Shown here in pieces: positions 25,769-33,756 of a stretch of 64,000 nucleotides of DNA. The DNA is taken from contig NZ_MRDH01000013.1 of assembly GCF_002008225.1 (NCBI RefSeq), positions 1-64,000 on the forward strand. Direction: 5' to 3'. Numbering within the stretch: position 1 is the stretch's first letter; each line of letters begins with the position of its first letter. Origin of the DNA: Agrobacterium salinitolerans. GTDB lineage: Bacteria; Pseudomonadota; Alphaproteobacteria; Rhizobiales; Rhizobiaceae. Made by a program: the position numbers and the translations under genes. The notes below the pieces were generated by a model. It saw nothing but the letters and a program-made list of their open reading frames with translations. It was not told where the DNA came from and did no database searches.

Positions 25769-26719
25769 ATGTCCGCACCTCTCGACATAGACCAGCTGCA
25801 TACCTTCATCGCCATCGTCGATACGGGCAGCTTTACCAAAGCCGCTGACCGCGTTTTCAAGACGCAATCCGCTGTCTCCATGCAGATGCGGCGGCTGGAA
25901 GAGCGCATCGGCAAGCAGCTTTTCGCCAAGGACGGGCGTGGTAACCGTCTGACGGCGGAGGGTGAAAAACTGATGAATTACGCCCGGCGTATCATCCGTC
26001 TGAATAATGAGGCGATCGCCGCCTTCGACGACAACCGGCTGGAAGGCACGCTACGCATCGGCACCCCTGACGATTACGCCGACCGCTACATGCCTGAAAT
26101 TATCGGGCGTTTCGCAAAGACCCATCCGAATGTCGAGCTTTATATCGTCTGCGAACCCTCAGCCAGCCTTGCCGAAAAAATGAACCGCGGCGATCTCGAT
26201 ATCGCGCTTGTTACCCATAATCCGCGCGCCCGTTCCTCCGATGTGGTGCGCACCGAACCGCTCTGCTGGGTCGCCTCCGCCAACCACCCGCTGAAGGACG
26301 ATGCACCCGTGCCGCTCGCCGTCGGGCGGCGCGACTGCCACTGGCGTCAGCTTGCCTGTTCGGCGCTCGACGCCGATGGGCGGGACTATCAGGTGCTGTT
26401 CACGAGCTGGTCCTCGACCGTCGTCGCCGCCGCCGTGCTGGCCGGCATGGCCGTCTCGGTCCTGCCTGAATCGGCGCTACGCACCGGCATGAAGGTTCTG
26501 ACCGCCGCCGACGGTTTCCCGCCCCTGCCGCCGGTGCAGATCGGCCTGATGAAAAGGCCGGGCCTCTCACCGTCACTGGTGAATGCCATTACAGACCACA
26601 TCACAGCCTGCCTCGACAACATCTCACCGATGGCCGTGGTTGATGAGATGGATAGCGACGTGAAGACGTTCCCCAAGATGCCGCGCCTGCGCGCCGGGCA
26701 TATGCTGCCGGGATGGTGA
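25769..26719 (+). CDS. LysR-family transcriptional regulator, possible redox type
   Basis: 316 residues; winged helix-turn-helix at 6-65 (DQLHTFIAIVDTGSFTKAAD onward), then a substrate-binding-like domain. Five cysteines all fall in the effector half (128, 166, 190, 197, 281). It lies about 650 bp downstream of gshA. In Sinorhizobium the LysR regulator LsrB activates gshA and senses oxidation through cysteines; this protein shares the N-terminal style (KTQSAVSMQMRRLEERIGK) but I cannot confirm orthology. A C-terminal tail (about 290-316) extends past the usual LysR length. A terminator follows at 26728-26750. Confidence 0.9.
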   Translation: MSAPLDIDQLHTFIAIVDTGSFTKAADRVFKTQSAVSMQMRRLEERIGKQLFAKDGRGNRLTAEGEKLMNYARRIIRLNNEAIAAFDDNRLEGTLRIGTPDDYADRYMPEIIGRFAKTHPNVELYIVCEPSASLAEKMNRGDLDIALVTHNPRARSSDVVRTEPLCWVASANHPLKDDAPVPLAVGRRDCHWRQLACSALDADGRDYQVLFTSWSSTVVAAAVLAGMAVSVLPESALRTGMKVLTAADGFPPLPPVQIGLMKRPGLSPSLVNAITDHITACLDNISPMAVVDEMDSDVKTFPKMPRLRAGHMLPGW

Positions 26720-26727
26720 CTCTCTTG

Positions 26728-26753
26728 AAGGCCGGGCAAACCCGGCCTTTCTC
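26728..26753 (+). terminator. terminator after the LysR gene
   Basis: AAGGCCGGG-CAAA-CCCGGCCTT with a short TTCTC tail; 9-bp perfect stem between converging genes. Confidence 0.65.
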
Positions 26754-26755
26754 AC

Positions 26756-29194
26756 CTACCGTGCTCGCAACGTTGCGACCGCCAGCAGCGTGTCGCCGCT
26801 GATACCCGCCGAGCCGCTGCCGTTGAACAGCGTCATGATGGGATCGGCGACGTTCTGCTGGTTGTCGTACATGATGGTGAAGCGGGCGATCAGCTTCTTG
26901 ACCTTATCCGGATCCTGAAAATCCTTGATGTCGAAATATTTCTTCATCATCGCCACCTGGGTATCGACGCCCGCATTGCCGAGTTCATCGGGAATGCCGA
27001 AGGTGGTCTTGATGAAGTTCTGGATCGCAGTATCGGCAAGGATCGAATAATAGGACGTCGTCCCCGCCGCCATGCGCTTGAAATAGAGCGCCAGTCGCAC
27101 ACCGGCGTTTTCTTCACCCGCCTGCGTTTCCAGCGTCTGGGTCAGATAATTGTCGAGCGTTTCATAAAGTCCGCGCCGTGTCTGGATCAGGCTGCGGTCT
27201 TCATGAAGGAGTTTGCCCTCCTTGTCGAAATTGAATGCGGTGACGAGGCGGCGGAAGACCGGGTCCATCTCCTTGTTGACGTAGCTGTTCTTGTCATCGA
27301 GGTCGGACGTGAAGATTTTCTGCAGCTGTTCCTTGGTCACGCTTTTGGGGTCGATACCGAGCGATTCCATCGCGAATTTGGTCAGGCGATCATTGGCGAG
27401 GAATTCACTCAGCGTCTTGATCTTCTGCATCTCGCCCGAGAAATATTTTGCCTCGGTCGTTGCCGCTTCCTTGTCCTTGTCGGTGCCGAAAGCCGATTTC
27501 TTCTTGATGTAGTCGGCTGACATGGTCTGCAGCTCGATTTCGGACTGCGCCAGAATGGGTGTGCCGACCGAACCGTCCTTGGCGAAGTTGAAGAGTTCGG
27601 CAAGCTTCACATACCGGTCGTCCTTCAGCGTATAAACGTAGCTCTTCTTGTCCTGAAGGTCGCTGGTCAGCACCTTCTTGATATCGGAGATGTTCACCTT
27701 GGCAGGATCGAGACCGACGGCTTTCAGCGCATAGGTATAGACGGCATTGGTTCCAAGAAAATCATTGACGCTTCTAACATTGCCAATACTGCTCTTGAAC
27801 AGCGTGAGCGCCTTTGCGTCAGCTGCCTCGTCCGCATCATTGTAATGTGTCATGTAACCGCCGGTGGTCGTCGCGGTCTGTGTTGTTGTCTGCGGCGTCG
27901 CGCCGGCCGCGAGCGTCCCATCGGGGAGAAAATTGAATGCGTTTTTCAGGGCGAGGTAACGTTTGTCGTTCCTGCCCAGGGTCGCGATGTAATTGTTCGG
28001 ATCGCTGAGATCGCTGGTGAGGATGTTCTTGATCGTCGCTGGCACGATGGTCAGGTCGTTCAGGTCGAAGGCCGTTCTGATGTAATTGAGAAGCCGCGCA
28101 TCCGACACCAGTTCCTCTACCGTCGTGATGGACCCAATCTTGGATTCGAAATAATCCCGATTCAGCGTCGCGACGGTCGGCGTCACACGCGGCGCGCTGC
28201 CGATATAGGAGTCCGTGACGGCTTTCAGATTTTCGGCTGTCATTGCCCCGCCGGCGACGACCGTACCGTCATTCCCGAATTCGAAGGCATTGGCCAGTTG
28301 CGCCATCTTGTTATATTGGTTGACGGTGTTCGACAGCGTCGTCTGTTCCGCCTTGATTGCCGCGAGCTTTGCCTCCCACTGATCCTGCGGCGGCAGAACG
28401 GCCTCCAGCTGGGTCAGCTGGTCCTGACGCGTCACCTTCTCCGCCTCGAGTTTGGAGCGCTCATCAGCCGTCAGGCCGGTGCCGGCAAGTTCGGTATCGA
28501 TTGCCGTGATACGCGCGGTGACCTGCCCGTGCAGTTCGATATTGCCCTTCATCGCCAGCTTTTCGACCGCGTCATTATAGGCCGCGCCGAATTTCTGGTT
28601 GATGTAGCTGTCCGGATCGGAAACGTCGCTCGTCATCAAGCCCTTGATGTGGGCATAGGAATAGGTCTTCTCATCAATGCCGAAGACCTGGAAGATATAG
28701 GCGCGGGTGCGGTCGTTGCGAAGCAGCTGATCGGCATTGGTGACCGTGCCGATGATTGCCTTGTAATAACGCGTCTCTTCCGCAAGGCTGTCGTTCAGAT
28801 TGGTGATCGACGTATCATAAAGCCCGATCATCTTGTCGAGCTGCGCGTCCGTCTGCACGGTCTTCGTCGAAGAGCTGAAATTGAAGGCGGCGGCAAATTC
28901 CCGATAACGCTCGTCGGTCAGCTTGTTCGCGAAGCTGTTCTGATCATTCAGGTCACTATCGAGCACCTTTTTCATGAACGCCTTGGCATAGGTCATCTCG
29001 CCGAGACCAAAGGCGTCCATGGCATAGGAATAGAGCTGGTAATTATCGAGGAACTCATCGACGCTTTTCACATTGCCGATGTTTTCCTTGTAATATTTCG
29101 TCTGCCGCTCCACGAGTCCCTGCTGCGACACGCGCGAAATGCTCGTCTTCATATCGCGGTTGATGAGGTCGTAGCTGAGAAAAGTCGATACCAT
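26756..29194 (-). CDS. large DUF1217 repeat protein (six repeats)
   Basis: 812 residues from the ATG at 29194, which has AGGGGG eight bases upstream; an in-frame start at 29221 was not used. The protein is built from six diverged copies of a ~75-residue unit: about 34-109, 143-310, 348-426, 465-541, 583-660 and 703-778. Each runs YYK..IG.V.S...FL, then a helical stretch, then SDL.D..SY and a closing AFNF..DG (weaker in copy 6). Copy 2 is split by a charged, coiled-coil-like insertion of about 80 residues (216-296). No signal peptide is seen. DUF1217 proteins occur in flagellar gene regions of rhizobia, so a flagellar or secreted role is possible. No flagellar gene is in this window. Confidence 0.88.
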   Translation of the reverse strand: MVSTFLSYDLINRDMKTSISRVSQQGLVERQTKYYKENIGNVKSVDEFLDNYQLYSYAMDAFGLGEMTYAKAFMKKVLDSDLNDQNSFANKLTDERYREFAAAFNFSSSTKTVQTDAQLDKMIGLYDTSITNLNDSLAEETRYYKAIIGTVTNADQLLRNDRTRAYIFQVFGIDEKTYSYAHIKGLMTSDVSDPDSYINQKFGAAYNDAVEKLAMKGNIELHGQVTARITAIDTELAGTGLTADERSKLEAEKVTRQDQLTQLEAVLPPQDQWEAKLAAIKAEQTTLSNTVNQYNKMAQLANAFEFGNDGTVVAGGAMTAENLKAVTDSYIGSAPRVTPTVATLNRDYFESKIGSITTVEELVSDARLLNYIRTAFDLNDLTIVPATIKNILTSDLSDPNNYIATLGRNDKRYLALKNAFNFLPDGTLAAGATPQTTTQTATTTGGYMTHYNDADEAADAKALTLFKSSIGNVRSVNDFLGTNAVYTYALKAVGLDPAKVNISDIKKVLTSDLQDKKSYVYTLKDDRYVKLAELFNFAKDGSVGTPILAQSEIELQTMSADYIKKKSAFGTDKDKEAATTEAKYFSGEMQKIKTLSEFLANDRLTKFAMESLGIDPKSVTKEQLQKIFTSDLDDKNSYVNKEMDPVFRRLVTAFNFDKEGKLLHEDRSLIQTRRGLYETLDNYLTQTLETQAGEENAGVRLALYFKRMAAGTTSYYSILADTAIQNFIKTTFGIPDELGNAGVDTQVAMMKKYFDIKDFQDPDKVKKLIARFTIMYDNQQNVADPIMTLFNGSGSAGISGDTLLAVATLRAR

Positions 29195-29561
29195 CCGAAT
29201 GCCCCCTGGAGCGCAGTGCATCCCTTAGGGCACCAAAAGCTCCGGTTTTAAATCCACCCCTCGCACGTCCCATCCGGGCGCACGGCAAGCCTTGGCGCGA
29301 CTATGCGTGACGCGCCTTGCCCGTAGCTTGAAAGAGCACATTTTCGGCGGGCATAAAAATCGCATTGTCTCGATCTCTTTTACCTACGCGAAACCATGCC
29401 ACAGTGGGTTTTGCTAACCATCTGGGAATGCAAAGTTTTCTTAACCGCGATTTTTAAGCAGTCTCGAACAGGCGGCGGATAATCTCCTGACATCAGAGGA
29501 TGAAAAGTCCCGATGAGAAGACCGGAAACCGGCTCTCAGGTAAAACAAGGGTAGATTAAAC
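29195..29561. other. 367-bp divergent intergenic region without a gene
   Basis: Upstream of both the DUF1217 and the DUF6101 genes. One imperfect stem, GGCAAG-CCTTG-GCGCG with CGCGCCTTGCC (about 29283-29321), and a small CCGG-AAA-CCGG hairpin near 29520-29535 are the only structures I see. Promoters for both genes must lie here, but I cannot place them. Confidence 0.5.
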
Positions 29562-30128
29562 ATGACCAAGACCGTTCTGAAGCCCGACTGGGCCGTCGCC
29601 ACACTCAGGTTAGACCCGGCACGTTTTCCGCAACAGGTCACCTATGGAAAAGGCAATGGCGCGACCGATGTCGCCGTCACTCTCGATGAACGGGGCGCCG
29701 TTCTGAGAAAGGTTCTCACCTCTTCCGGCCTGCCTTTGTCCTTCGCTTTGCCAGCCCGCGCCTTCAAGGGTGTTGCCGCCCGCGCCATCGACCATGGCGA
29801 TGGACAGGTCACCGTGACGCTGGAACTGCACCATGACGATCCGGACCTCTGCGTTCCGCTTCTCGTCGCCCACGATCTCTGCGATATCGCCGCCGACTGG
29901 CGCAGCTGGTCCGAGGCCTACCGCATTCCCATGCTGATGGTGGAAGCCGATGGCGTTGCCCGTCCGCTGGAAGAACATCTCGGCAAGGTGCGCACCCAGA
30001 ACACCCGCCCGCGCCGCCGCCATTCCTATTTCGCGGATCGCCGTCCGCGCTTCCTCGTTCGCCGCTCCACCGGTTCGCTGGGCATGAGCATGAAGATCGA
30101 GGGCAAGGAAATCATCGCCCGCAGCTGA
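29562..30128 (+). CDS. DUF6101-family protein
   Basis: 188 residues, conserved in rhizobia, function unknown. A mixed alpha/beta sequence without signal peptide or membrane segment. The middle (VTVTLELHHDDPDLCVPLLVAHDLCDIAADWRSW lies at about 86-119) is the best-conserved looking part; the C-terminus is very basic (TRPRRRHSYFADRRPRFLVRR), suggesting contact with nucleic acid or membrane lipid. ATG 29562 with ACAAGGGT upstream. The family label is from memory. Confidence 0.75.
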   Translation: MTKTVLKPDWAVATLRLDPARFPQQVTYGKGNGATDVAVTLDERGAVLRKVLTSSGLPLSFALPARAFKGVAARAIDHGDGQVTVTLELHHDDPDLCVPLLVAHDLCDIAADWRSWSEAYRIPMLMVEADGVARPLEEHLGKVRTQNTRPRRRHSYFADRRPRFLVRRSTGSLGMSMKIEGKEIIARS

Positions 30129-30148
30129 TCTTCTTCAGCAAGACAATC

Positions 30149-30183
30149 AAAAGCCCGGCGCGGATGACGCGACCGGGCTTTTT
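30149..30183. terminator. bidirectional terminator between DUF6101 and ubiA
   Basis: AAGCCCGG...CCGGGCTT stem flanked by A-rich sequence on the left and TTTTT on the right, so it works for both converging genes. Confidence 0.75.
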
Positions 30184-30204
30184 CGTATTCGCTACTCCCG
30201 CAGC

Positions 30205-31158
30205 TTAAGCCAGCAGCAGCGGCAGGATGAGGCCAGCGAAAATCAGCACGCCGACACGGTTGTTGGATTTGAACAGCACGAGGCATTGGTCGACGTCATC
30301 GATATCGAGCACCCACACCTGCCGGAACAGCATAAGGGCAGCGGCGGCGAGACCGCTATAGGCAATGATGTTAACGCCTGCCGTCCAGAACGACAGGAAA
30401 ATCATGACAAGGGTTGTGCCATAAAGGAAAACCAGCCAGCGATGTGTGTTTTCTCCAAACAGCAGGGCAGTCGAACCGATGCCCACGGCCGTGTCGTCTT
30501 CCTTGTCCTGATGGGCGTAGATTGTATCATAACCGATCGTCCAGGCGATCGCGCCGACATAAAGCAGGACAGGCGGCCAGGCGAGTGAAGCGAACTGCCC
30601 GGCCCAACCCATGAGCGCGCCCCAGGAAAAGGCCAGCCCGAGGAAAAATTGCGGCCAGTGGGTGAAGCGCTTGGCGAAAGGATAGATTGCCACGAAGACC
30701 AGCGAAGCTATGCCGGTGACGATCGCGAAGCCGTTGAACTGCAAAAGCACGACAAGGCCGGCGAGCGCCTGCAGTACGATGAAGAGCTTGGCCTGCCCGC
30801 GGCTCACCCTGCCCGATGGCAGCGGCCGCGACCGGGTCCGGGCCACGGCCATGTCGATCTTGTGGTCGGCAAGATCATTATAGGTGCAGCCCGCGCCGCG
30901 CATCGCCACCGATCCAATGAAAAACAGCACCAAGTGCCAGATCAGCGTTTCCCAGGAAAAGCCGCCCGTCGCCAATGCTGCATTGGCCGCAAGGGCTGCG
31001 GACCAGAAACACGGCCACATCAGCAATTGCCAGCCAATGGGACGATCCCACCGGGCCAATTGCGCATAGGGCCAGAGAGCCCTCGGCAAAATCCGATAGA
31101 CCCAGTTGTTGGATGGCGCGTCGGAAACGCGGTCTGACAAATCGCTGTGGTGAACCAT
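30205..31158 (-). CDS. ubiA: 4-hydroxybenzoate polyprenyltransferase
   Basis: Attaches the polyprenyl tail to 4-hydroxybenzoate in ubiquinone synthesis; inner-membrane protein. 317 residues with eight to nine hydrophobic segments and both aspartate-rich motifs: NDLADHKID (about residues 94-102) and YDTIYAHQDKEDD (about 208-220), which bind the Mg-diphosphate of the isoprenoid. The chain is probably decaprenyl in this organism because the group makes CoQ10. The polyprenyl diphosphate synthase gene is elsewhere in the window (50752-51768). Confidence 0.95.
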   Translation of the reverse strand: MVHHSDLSDRVSDAPSNNWVYRILPRALWPYAQLARWDRPIGWQLLMWPCFWSAALAANAALATGGFSWETLIWHLVLFFIGSVAMRGAGCTYNDLADHKIDMAVARTRSRPLPSGRVSRGQAKLFIVLQALAGLVVLLQFNGFAIVTGIASLVFVAIYPFAKRFTHWPQFFLGLAFSWGALMGWAGQFASLAWPPVLLYVGAIAWTIGYDTIYAHQDKEDDTAVGIGSTALLFGENTHRWLVFLYGTTLVMIFLSFWTAGVNIIAYSGLAAAALMLFRQVWVLDIDDVDQCLVLFKSNNRVGVLIFAGLILPLLLA

Positions 31159-31220
31159 GGGATGGTTCTACAGCATTGGCAAAAAAATCGGAATGGATTT
31201 CAGCATCGGCCCCGCATGCG

Positions 31221-31253
31221 AAAAAGCCCCGCTGCGGCTTGGCAACGGGGCTT
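31221..31253 (-). terminator. terminator downstream of the MipA/OmpV gene
   Basis: AAAGCCCCG...CGGGGCTTT stem; on the minus strand it is followed by TT tract. It lies 24 bp past the stop codon. Confidence 0.65.
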
Positions 31254-31276
31254 TGCAAGACCTTATTGTCCGCCCC

Positions 31277-32077
31277 TCAGGGCAGCGAGAAATTGAATTT
31301 GTAGCTGGCCTGAACACCGACGATGAACTGGTTCTTCGAACCGCGTTCGCGCACCAGCGAACTGTCGGCGGCGTCACCGGTCAGGCGGCGATATTCCGCA
31401 AACGAACCGACTTCGGCGTTTTCGGTGACCTTCCAGGTGATGGCTGCGCCAACGCCGACCGAATGCAGGCCGCCCCCGGGGCTGTAGGGCGATGGCGCGC
31501 CGGCAGCCGTCTGGGCTGCGCTTACGCCGTAATAACGCTCATTATATTTGCTGCTCACCCATGTCGCACGCGGACCGGCGGAAATCTGGATGCCGGGGGC
31601 GATGTCGGTGAAGGCATCGACGGCAACGTCTCCGACAACGCCGCTATGGCTGCGAATACCCTGACGGACTTCGCCGCGAACGCGCAGCCAGTCGGTCGGA
31701 TAGGCCTCGGCGAAACCGCCAAGCTCGCCGCCGCGCTTGATGCGGGTCATGCCCTTAAGATCGGACGAGTCGCCCTCGTCGCGCGGGGACACCAGCTTTC
31801 CAGCAAGACCCATGCTGATCGGGCCATTATCCAGAAGCGAAATCGAGGCGCTGTCGTTGCGCGAGGTGAAACGCGCGCCCTGGCCCTGACGGCCGAGCGA
31901 AATGATCGGCGAAAAGCCGAATTCATTCTTGTTATCGCCCTGATATTTCGGCGCGGTGAAACCGGCTCCGCCGAGTTTCAGATACCAGTCACCGGAAAAC
32001 CAGCCATCGGCATGGGCGTTACCCACGGCAAAAAGCGACACGACACAGGCGGCAATGGCCGCTGACGGCTTTAACAT
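31277..32077 (-). CDS. MipA/OmpV-family outer-membrane protein
   Basis: 266 residues from ATG 32077 (signal peptide MLKPSAAIAACVVSLFAVGNAHA, cleavage near residue 23). The mature sequence has amphipathic strands and ends in a terminal barrel-type aromatic/hydrophobic segment (QASYKFNFSLP). KLGGAGFTAPKYQGDNKNEF near the mature N-terminus is typical of MipA/OmpV. In E. coli MipA scaffolds peptidoglycan enzymes, but most family members are of unknown role and some are porin-like. Confidence 0.87.
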   Translation of the reverse strand: MLKPSAAIAACVVSLFAVGNAHADGWFSGDWYLKLGGAGFTAPKYQGDNKNEFGFSPIISLGRQGQGARFTSRNDSASISLLDNGPISMGLAGKLVSPRDEGDSSDLKGMTRIKRGGELGGFAEAYPTDWLRVRGEVRQGIRSHSGVVGDVAVDAFTDIAPGIQISAGPRATWVSSKYNERYYGVSAAQTAAGAPSPYSPGGGLHSVGVGAAITWKVTENAEVGSFAEYRRLTGDAADSSLVRERGSKNQFIVGVQASYKFNFSLP

Positions 32078-32210
32078 GAAACAACCCCAGAAACGCAATA
32101 CAGACAGGTGTCCGTAGAATTAGAGGGATTGTCTTTCCATTCCATTAACCAGCGCGGGTGGAAATTCGACTCCTGCGGAGGATGGCGACACGGCCTCAAA
32201 CACCACCGCC

Positions 32211-32295
32211 GTCATGCTCGGGCCTGTCCCGAGCATCTGTAACCGAAGGACTTTACGCAACGTGGATAGATCCTCGGGACAAGCCCGAGGATGAC
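32211..32295. repeat. inverted-repeat element of the widespread GTCATC-CTCGGG type
   Basis: Arms of about 28 bp (GTCATGCTCGGGCCTGTCCC on the left; GGGACAAGCCCGAGGATGAC on the right) face each other across a ~30-bp centre. This palindromic repeat is common in many alphaproteobacterial genomes. It lies between the MipA/OmpV gene start and the end of cfa. Confidence 0.75.
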
Positions 32296-32331
32296 GCCGC
32301 GTGTGCGGAAACGTTCGTCACTCGGCCGTGG

Positions 32332-33588
32332 TCAGAATGTCACCTTCTCCAGCGGCGTGCGCGTCTTCTCGAATTCCAGCAGCTTCGCTTCGTTCTGCGC
32401 AATGTAGTCGCGACTATGCGGCACGGCATCGCGATCCTTGGCGATCTGGATCTGGAAAATGTGAAAATTTTCATGGGTAAAGGCCATTTCCGACCCCGCC
32501 AGATAAAACTCCCACATGCGGAAGAAGCGTTCGTCATAAAGCGCCACCGCTTCGGCCCTGCGCGCCACGAAACGCTCGCGCCAGTGGCGAAGCGTATGGG
32601 CGTAATGCATGGGCAGGATTTCGATATCCTTCACCAGCAGCCGCGATTTTTCGATGGCCGGCAGCACCTCGGCAAGCGAGGGAATATAACCGCCGGGGAA
32701 AATATATTTTTCGATGAAGGGATTGGTCGCCAGCGCCGGATAGGGCTGGCCGATGGAATGCAGCACCATCACGCCCTTGTCGTCCAGCACCTCCGCCACC
32801 TTGTCGAAATAATCGCGATAATGGGTCGGGCCGACATGTTCGAACATGCCGACGGAGACGATGCGATCGTATTTTTTCGAAGCCGGCAGGTAGCGATAGT
32901 CCTGCAATTCGAAACGGACATTTGCCTCAAGGCCGCGTTTGGCGGCGCGGTCGCGGGAAACGCGCAGCTGTTCTTCGCTGAGCGTAATGCCGGTTACATC
33001 CGCACTGGCGCTTTCGGCAATATACATCGCCATGCCGCCCCAGCCGGAGCCGATTTCCAACACGCTCTGGCCCGGCTCGGTCATCAGCTTGGCGGCTATG
33101 TGCCGTTTTTTCGCGACCTGCGCTTCATAGAGACTGATGCCGGGCGGATTGAAATAGGCGCAGGAATATTGCCAGTCCTCGTCGAGGAAGAGATCGAACA
33201 GCTTGGCGCTCAGATCGTAATGATGGGCGACGTTGCTCTTGTTGTGGTTGACCGGCAGATGCATCTTGATGCGGGCGGCGATGATGCGCGCCATACCACG
33301 CCAGATCATGCCGAAGGAGAGCGCCTCGCTCAGCGTATTGCCTTTGACCAGCGCCAGAAAATCGTAAATGTCGCCTTCCGCGACCTTCGCCCGGCCTTCC
33401 ATATACATTTCAGCGAGCTTGAGCGCCGGATCGGCGGCAATCTCCTGCATGGCGGCTTCGTCAGTGAAATTCAGAACCACTTTTTTTCCCGTGCCGTCGC
33501 CAAATGTGCGGCTGCCGCCCGGACTATTCACGGTGAGATCACCGTTCTTGATTATCTTTTCGAGAAGAACATGCAGAGACGACGCCAT
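32332..33588 (-). CDS. cfa: cyclopropane-fatty-acyl-phospholipid synthase
   Basis: Uses SAM to add a methylene bridge to unsaturated acyl chains of membrane phospholipids, typically in stationary phase or acid. 418 residues with an N-terminal lipid-binding-like part and a C-terminal methyltransferase fold: VLEIGSGWGGMAMYIA near residue 176 is SAM motif I. The following FVGPTHYRDYF-like segment and the C-terminal ARRAEAVALYDERFFRMWEFYL helices are typical of the family. ATG 33588. Several paralogues are usual in rhizobia; I cannot tell which this is. Confidence 0.92.
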   Translation of the reverse strand: MASSLHVLLEKIIKNGDLTVNSPGGSRTFGDGTGKKVVLNFTDEAAMQEIAADPALKLAEMYMEGRAKVAEGDIYDFLALVKGNTLSEALSFGMIWRGMARIIAARIKMHLPVNHNKSNVAHHYDLSAKLFDLFLDEDWQYSCAYFNPPGISLYEAQVAKKRHIAAKLMTEPGQSVLEIGSGWGGMAMYIAESASADVTGITLSEEQLRVSRDRAAKRGLEANVRFELQDYRYLPASKKYDRIVSVGMFEHVGPTHYRDYFDKVAEVLDDKGVMVLHSIGQPYPALATNPFIEKYIFPGGYIPSLAEVLPAIEKSRLLVKDIEILPMHYAHTLRHWRERFVARRAEAVALYDERFFRMWEFYLAGSEMAFTHENFHIFQIQIAKDRDAVPHSRDYIAQNEAKLLEFEKTRTPLEKVTF

Positions 33589-33696
33589 GGCACCCCCAAT
33601 TGCTAAGTCTCGCTTATCAATTTCGCTGACCGTATTCCTTTCGGCACAAGTTGCAAGATAGTCTTATTTCAAAAAAATTGAACGATTTCATCAAGC

Positions 33697-33731
33697 AAAA
33701 AGCCCCGCCGGGGTGTGCGGCGAGGCTTTTT
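33697..33731 (-). terminator. terminator of tex
   Basis: AAAAAGCC...GGCTTTTT stem with an inner CCGCC-rich region, 26 bp beyond the tex stop codon; T-tract present on the minus strand. Confidence 0.75.
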
Positions 33732-33756
33732 GGTAAAAAATCATTTCAACCGCAGG

